A DNA stretch of 7,498 nucleotides from Chloroflexota bacterium. GTDB lineage: Bacteria > Chloroflexota > Limnocylindria > Limnocylindrales > CSP1-4. This document shows, piece by piece, positions 4,977 to 7,498 of the stretch (its first letter is position 1; every line of letters begins with the position of its first letter). The stretch is taken from the NCBI GenBank assembly GCA_021789355.1, contig JAJYJR010000280.1, positions 1 to 7,498 of the forward strand, in the 5' to 3' direction. The notes under the pieces are model-generated. The model made no database searches. It worked only from the letters and a program-made list of their open reading frames with translations, and was not told the origin of the DNA. The translations under genes were made by a program, and so were the position numbers.

Positions 4977-6988
4977 GCGACCCGCGGGCCGTGCTCCCGG
5001 GCCGCAAGCCCGGCGATCGCCGGGTGCGCGTCGAGCGCCCCCAGGCCCGCTACTTCCGCTACCAGGCGCCGGGGGTGCTCACCGCCAAGCTGGCGGCCGA
5101 GGAGCCCGCCACCCCGCTCGGTCGGGCCCTCGCCCGCACCCGGCGCGTCCTCTTCGGGCGGCCGCTGTCGAGCGAGGAGGAGCTGATCGAGCGGTTGCCC
5201 AAGTGGAAGGCGCTGCCGGTCTTCTCGTCCGACGTGATGTCGTCCGTCGCGTACGCCACGCAGGCGAGCCTCTACACCCTGCTCGGGGTCGGGACGATCG
5301 CCTTCGTCTGGCTCCTGCCGATCTCGGTCGCGATCGTCGGCGTGCTCGCGCTCGTCACGCTCTCCTACCGGCAGACGATCCGGGCCTACCCTAACGGCGG
5401 CGGCAGCTACATCGTGGCCCACGCCAACCTCGGGGTGCTCCCCGGCCTCGTCGCGGCGGCGGCCCTGCTGACCGACTACGTGCTCACCGTCGCCGTCAGC
5501 GTCTCCGCCGGCGTCCAGGCGCTGTACTCGCTGTTCCCGCCCCTGCTCCCCCTCGCCGTGCCCCTGATCGTGCTGTTCATCCTCTTCGTGATGTCGATCA
5601 ACCTGCGGGGCATCCGCGAGAGCGGCACGATCTTCGCCAGCCCGACCTACATCTTCCTGGGCACCGCGCTGCTGTTGATCGCGCTCGGCGTGATCCGCAC
5701 GATCCTGGGCCAGGCACCCCACGTCACCGACGTCTCGGCGGCCCACGTCCCGGCCGAGACGTTCGGGCTGCTCCTCCTCATGCGCGCCTTCGCCGACGGC
5801 TGCTCGGCCATGACCGGGACCGAGGCGGTGGCCAATGGCGTGCCGGCGTTCAAGCCGCCGGAGTGGCAGAACGCCCGGACCACCATGCTCATCATGGCGC
5901 TCCTGCTCGGGACGATGTTCCTGGGCACCTCGTTCCTGGCCCACGTCAGCGGCGCGCTGCCGGCATCGAGCGGCGAATCCGTGCTCTCCCAGATCGGGCG
6001 GTCCGTCTTCGGTCGGGGCGCCCTGTGGTACGTGCTGCAGCTCTCCACGATGGGCATCCTGGTGCTGGCGGCGCAGACCAGCTTCGCCGACTTCCCAAGG
6101 TTGTCCTCGATCCTGGCGCACGACGGCTACATGCCCCGCCACTTCGCGTTCCGGGGCGAGCGGCTGGCCTTCAACGCGGGGATCATGGCCCTCGCCATCG
6201 TGTCGATCGTGCTGGTGGTCGCGTTCGGGGGAAACGTGGAGGCCCTCATCCCGCTCTACGCCATCGGCGTGTTCACCGCGTTCACGCTGTCGCAGGCCGG
6301 CATGGTCCGTCACTGGTTCAAGGGGCGCGGGCCAGGGTGGCGCACCAGCGCGTTCTTCAACGGGCTCGGCGCCGTCACCACCGCGATCGTGGTGGTCATC
6401 TTCGTGATCGCGAAGTTCGCGCTGGGGGCGTGGATCGTGATCGTGATCGTGCCGATCCTGGTGCTGCTGATGCTGTTCGTGCACCGTGAGTACCGGGTAG
6501 AGGCGCACGAGCTCGACGTCCGTCCCACGGCCACCATCCGGCCGCCGCATCGACGGCAGCGGGTCATCGTGGTCGCGCCGGCCTTCACGCGCGCCGTCGT
6601 CCAGGCCGTCAAGGTCGCGCGCACGACGTCGACCGACGTCTCGATCGTGCACGTCGCCGAGGACTCGGACCGCGGCGAGGAGTTCCGCAGTCGTGTCGAG
6701 CGCCAGATGCCGGGCGTCCCGGTGGTGCTGATCGAATCCCCGTACCGCTCGCTGGTGCGGCCGTTCCTGCGCTACCTCGAGGTCGCCCAGGCCGAGGATC
6801 CCGACGCGGTGCTGATGGTCCTGATCCCGGAGCTCGAGCCGCGCCACTGGTGGGACCGCCTGCTGTTCAACCAGAACTCCCGGCGCATCCGGGCAGCGCT
6901 GGTCGGCCGGCCCGACATCGTGGTGCTCGACGTGCCGTACCGGCGCGAGGAGGCGGAGCGCAAGGCCGCCGAGGTCCGGGCCAACTGA
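4973..6988 (+). CDS. kimA: KimA-type high-affinity potassium transporter (APC superfamily) with cytoplasmic USP-like domain
   Basis: 671 residues from the ATG in the ATGA overlap at 4973. The protein aligns by eye along its whole length with Bacillus subtilis KimA (YdaO), a proton-coupled K+ importer of the plasma membrane. Shared blocks are FSSDVMSSVAYA, LSYRQTIRAYPNGGGSYIV, DYVLTVAVSVSAG, NLRGIRESG, CSAMTGTEAVANGVPAFK, LAHDGYMPRHFAFRGERL and LIPLYAIGVFTAFTLSQAGM. The residues remembered as K+ ligands in KimA are kept at constant offset: D87, Y94, T172, S176, T281, E284, and Y429 nearby. Twelve membrane helices span about 85-503. Residues 528-657 form the USP-like cytoplasmic domain that in KimA binds the inhibitor c-di-AMP, with SPYRSLVRPF and FNQNSRRIRAAL conserved. 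Residues 1-50 are an extra basic N-terminal tail (RYFRYQAPGVLTAKLA) absent from the Bacillus protein; I recall similar tails in actinobacterial relatives. Automated labels would probably say amino acid permease; the ligand set favours potassium. Confidence 0.88.
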   Translation: MSDPRAVLPGRKPGDRRVRVERPQARYFRYQAPGVLTAKLAAEEPATPLGRALARTRRVLFGRPLSSEEELIERLPKWKALPVFSSDVMSSVAYATQASLYTLLGVGTIAFVWLLPISVAIVGVLALVTLSYRQTIRAYPNGGGSYIVAHANLGVLPGLVAAAALLTDYVLTVAVSVSAGVQALYSLFPPLLPLAVPLIVLFILFVMSINLRGIRESGTIFASPTYIFLGTALLLIALGVIRTILGQAPHVTDVSAAHVPAETFGLLLLMRAFADGCSAMTGTEAVANGVPAFKPPEWQNARTTMLIMALLLGTMFLGTSFLAHVSGALPASSGESVLSQIGRSVFGRGALWYVLQLSTMGILVLAAQTSFADFPRLSSILAHDGYMPRHFAFRGERLAFNAGIMALAIVSIVLVVAFGGNVEALIPLYAIGVFTAFTLSQAGMVRHWFKGRGPGWRTSAFFNGLGAVTTAIVVVIFVIAKFALGAWIVIVIVPILVLLMLFVHREYRVEAHELDVRPTATIRPPHRRQRVIVVAPAFTRAVVQAVKVARTTSTDVSIVHVAEDSDRGEEFRSRVERQMPGVPVVLIESPYRSLVRPFLRYLEVAQAEDPDAVLMVLIPELEPRHWWDRLLFNQNSRRIRAALVGRPDIVVLDVPYRREEAERKAAEVRAN

Positions 6989-7075
6989 CGCGGCGGCCTG
7001 GGTGCGGTGAGGCTGGCCGAGACCGGCGCACGACCGGCTGAACGGGCCCGCGAACGCCGAGAATCCGGCCACGCG

Positions 7076-7081
7076 TACCAT
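7076..7081 (+). promoter_or_regulatory. Candidate -10 element (TACCAT) for a leaderless transcript
   Basis: TACCAT fits TAnnnT. Counting its first base as -12 puts the transcription start at 7088, one base before the ATG at 7089. No -35 motif or Shine-Dalgarno is seen. TAnnnT is uncommon in DNA this GC-rich, which gives the placement some weight. Confidence 0.35.
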
Positions 7082-7088
7082 GGCGCGG

Positions 7089-7403
7089 ATGGGCTACCTG
7101 ACGCTCGCGCTCCTCTTCGTGCTGTTCGTGCTGGCGCTGCTGCCGACGCGCCGGCTGTGGATCGCGGGAACGGGGCTCGAATGGCGGATCGGCTACCTGG
7201 TCACGCTCCTGGCGCTGGGCTTCGCCGCCATCGAGTTCGAAGCGCTCGGCCGCTACCTGCTGCCGGTCCTGCTGCTCCTGTACCTGGTGCCCTTCAGCGG
7301 GATCCCCGCGCGCTGGGAGCGCTGGCGGCGGCGTCCCCCGCACGACACGATCATCGAGGGGCATGCGATCCGGCTGGACGCGGACGATCCGCCCCCGCCG
7401 TGA
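7089..7403 (+). CDS. Small three-helix membrane protein of unknown function
   Basis: 104 residues from ATG 7089 to TGA 7401-7403; an ATG at 7080 would add three residues, but it overlaps the presumed -10 element and has no ribosome binding site. Three hydrophobic segments are visible: LTLALLFVLFVLALLP, IGYLVTLLALGFAAIEF and YLLPVLLLLYLVPFSG. A basic stop-transfer stretch (RWERWRRRPPHD) and a polar acidic tail (GHAIRLDADDPPPP) follow, probably cytoplasmic. High GC3 supports coding. No family is recognised and no catalytic residues stand out. It follows the KimA-type gene after 100 nt on the same strand, close enough for co-transcription, but the TACCAT element suggests its own promoter. Confidence 0.7.
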   Translation: MGYLTLALLFVLFVLALLPTRRLWIAGTGLEWRIGYLVTLLALGFAAIEFEALGRYLLPVLLLLYLVPFSGIPARWERWRRRPPHDTIIEGHAIRLDADDPPPP

Positions 7404-7441
7404 GCCTGCGGGGCCCGGGACGCCCGGTGTAACCGCGCTGC

Positions 7442-7447
7442 TATCCT
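7442..7447 (+). promoter_or_regulatory. Candidate -10 element (TATCCT) for the gene starting at 7456
   Basis: TATCCT is a good TAnnnT match. With its first base at -12 the transcript would start at 7454, two bases before the ATG at 7456. There is no Shine-Dalgarno between them, which fits a leaderless mRNA. Confidence 0.4.
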
Positions 7448-7455
7448 CGGACATC

Positions 7456-7498
7456 ATGGCCGACCGGAGCTCTCCCCTCGCCTGGGCCGACGTGGCGG
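7456..7498 (+). CDS. Start of an unidentified gene (first 14 codons, truncated by the window edge)
   Basis: ATG at 7456 opens a frame reading MADRSSPLAWADVA and continuing past the edge. A well-placed TATCCT 14 bases upstream and the preceding stop at 7403 make this a credible leaderless start. Too short to assign a function. Confidence 0.5.
   Translation, partial: MADRSSPLAWADVA

Noticed and set aside
4853..7081. 742-codon open frame on the minus strand
   Set aside because: It is the antisense shadow of the KimA gene: its composition is extreme in His, Asp, Arg and Gln with no hydrophobic or domain pattern, whereas the + strand matches KimA throughout.
1..7498. CRISPR arrays, tRNAs, insertion sequences or prophage genes
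   Set aside because: No spaced direct repeats, no cloverleaf with a T-loop, no transposase motifs and no terminal inverted repeats were seen.

Overview
This window is very GC-rich (around 70% by eye), with G or C at nearly every third codon position and few Shine-Dalgarno sites. No rRNA or tRNA marker is present, so the taxonomy is a guess. The gene content (a KimA-type permease with a long N-terminal extension, a Tat-signal dimethylformamidase-like protein, a short TatA) fits an uncultured Chloroflexota lineage such as Limnocylindria, or a related high-GC Terrabacteria group. Nothing looks like a prophage, transposon or CRISPR locus.

Layout. Positions 1-424 hold the 3' end of a phosphoesterase-family gene, closed by a 16-bp GC hairpin. 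After an intergenic stretch containing an 8-6-8 dyad, the + strand carries one continuous 739-codon gene (699-2918). It encodes an Rrf2/IscR-like winged helix with candidate Fe-S ligands, then a Pro/Gly/Ala linker, then an internal twin-arginine signal, then an N,N-dimethylformamidase large-subunit-like domain. About 500 bases follow with no convincing gene but with coding-like scraps on both strands. The minus strand then carries a small four-helix membrane protein (3417-3902) and a 59-residue TatA (4091-4270), which is divergent from the next unit.

On the + strand, 4599-6988 is a two-gene unit: an unrecognised 125-residue protein whose stop overlaps (ATGA) the start of a KimA-type K+ transporter with its cytoplasmic USP-like domain. 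A small three-helix membrane protein (7089-7403) and the first 14 codons of another gene (from 7456) end the window. Both of these last two starts lack a Shine-Dalgarno and have a TAnnnT hexamer placed as for leaderless transcripts.

How the genes may work together. The TatA gene lies about 1.2 kb beyond the end of a gene that itself encodes a Tat signal, so export is a shared theme. The most unusual object is the fusion of a cytoplasmic DNA-binding domain to an export signal and an extracytoplasmic enzyme fold. If it is made as one chain, it would have the topology of a ToxR-like membrane-anchored one-component regulator with an enzyme-like ectodomain. The KimA pair is a separate potassium-uptake unit with a possible new accessory protein.
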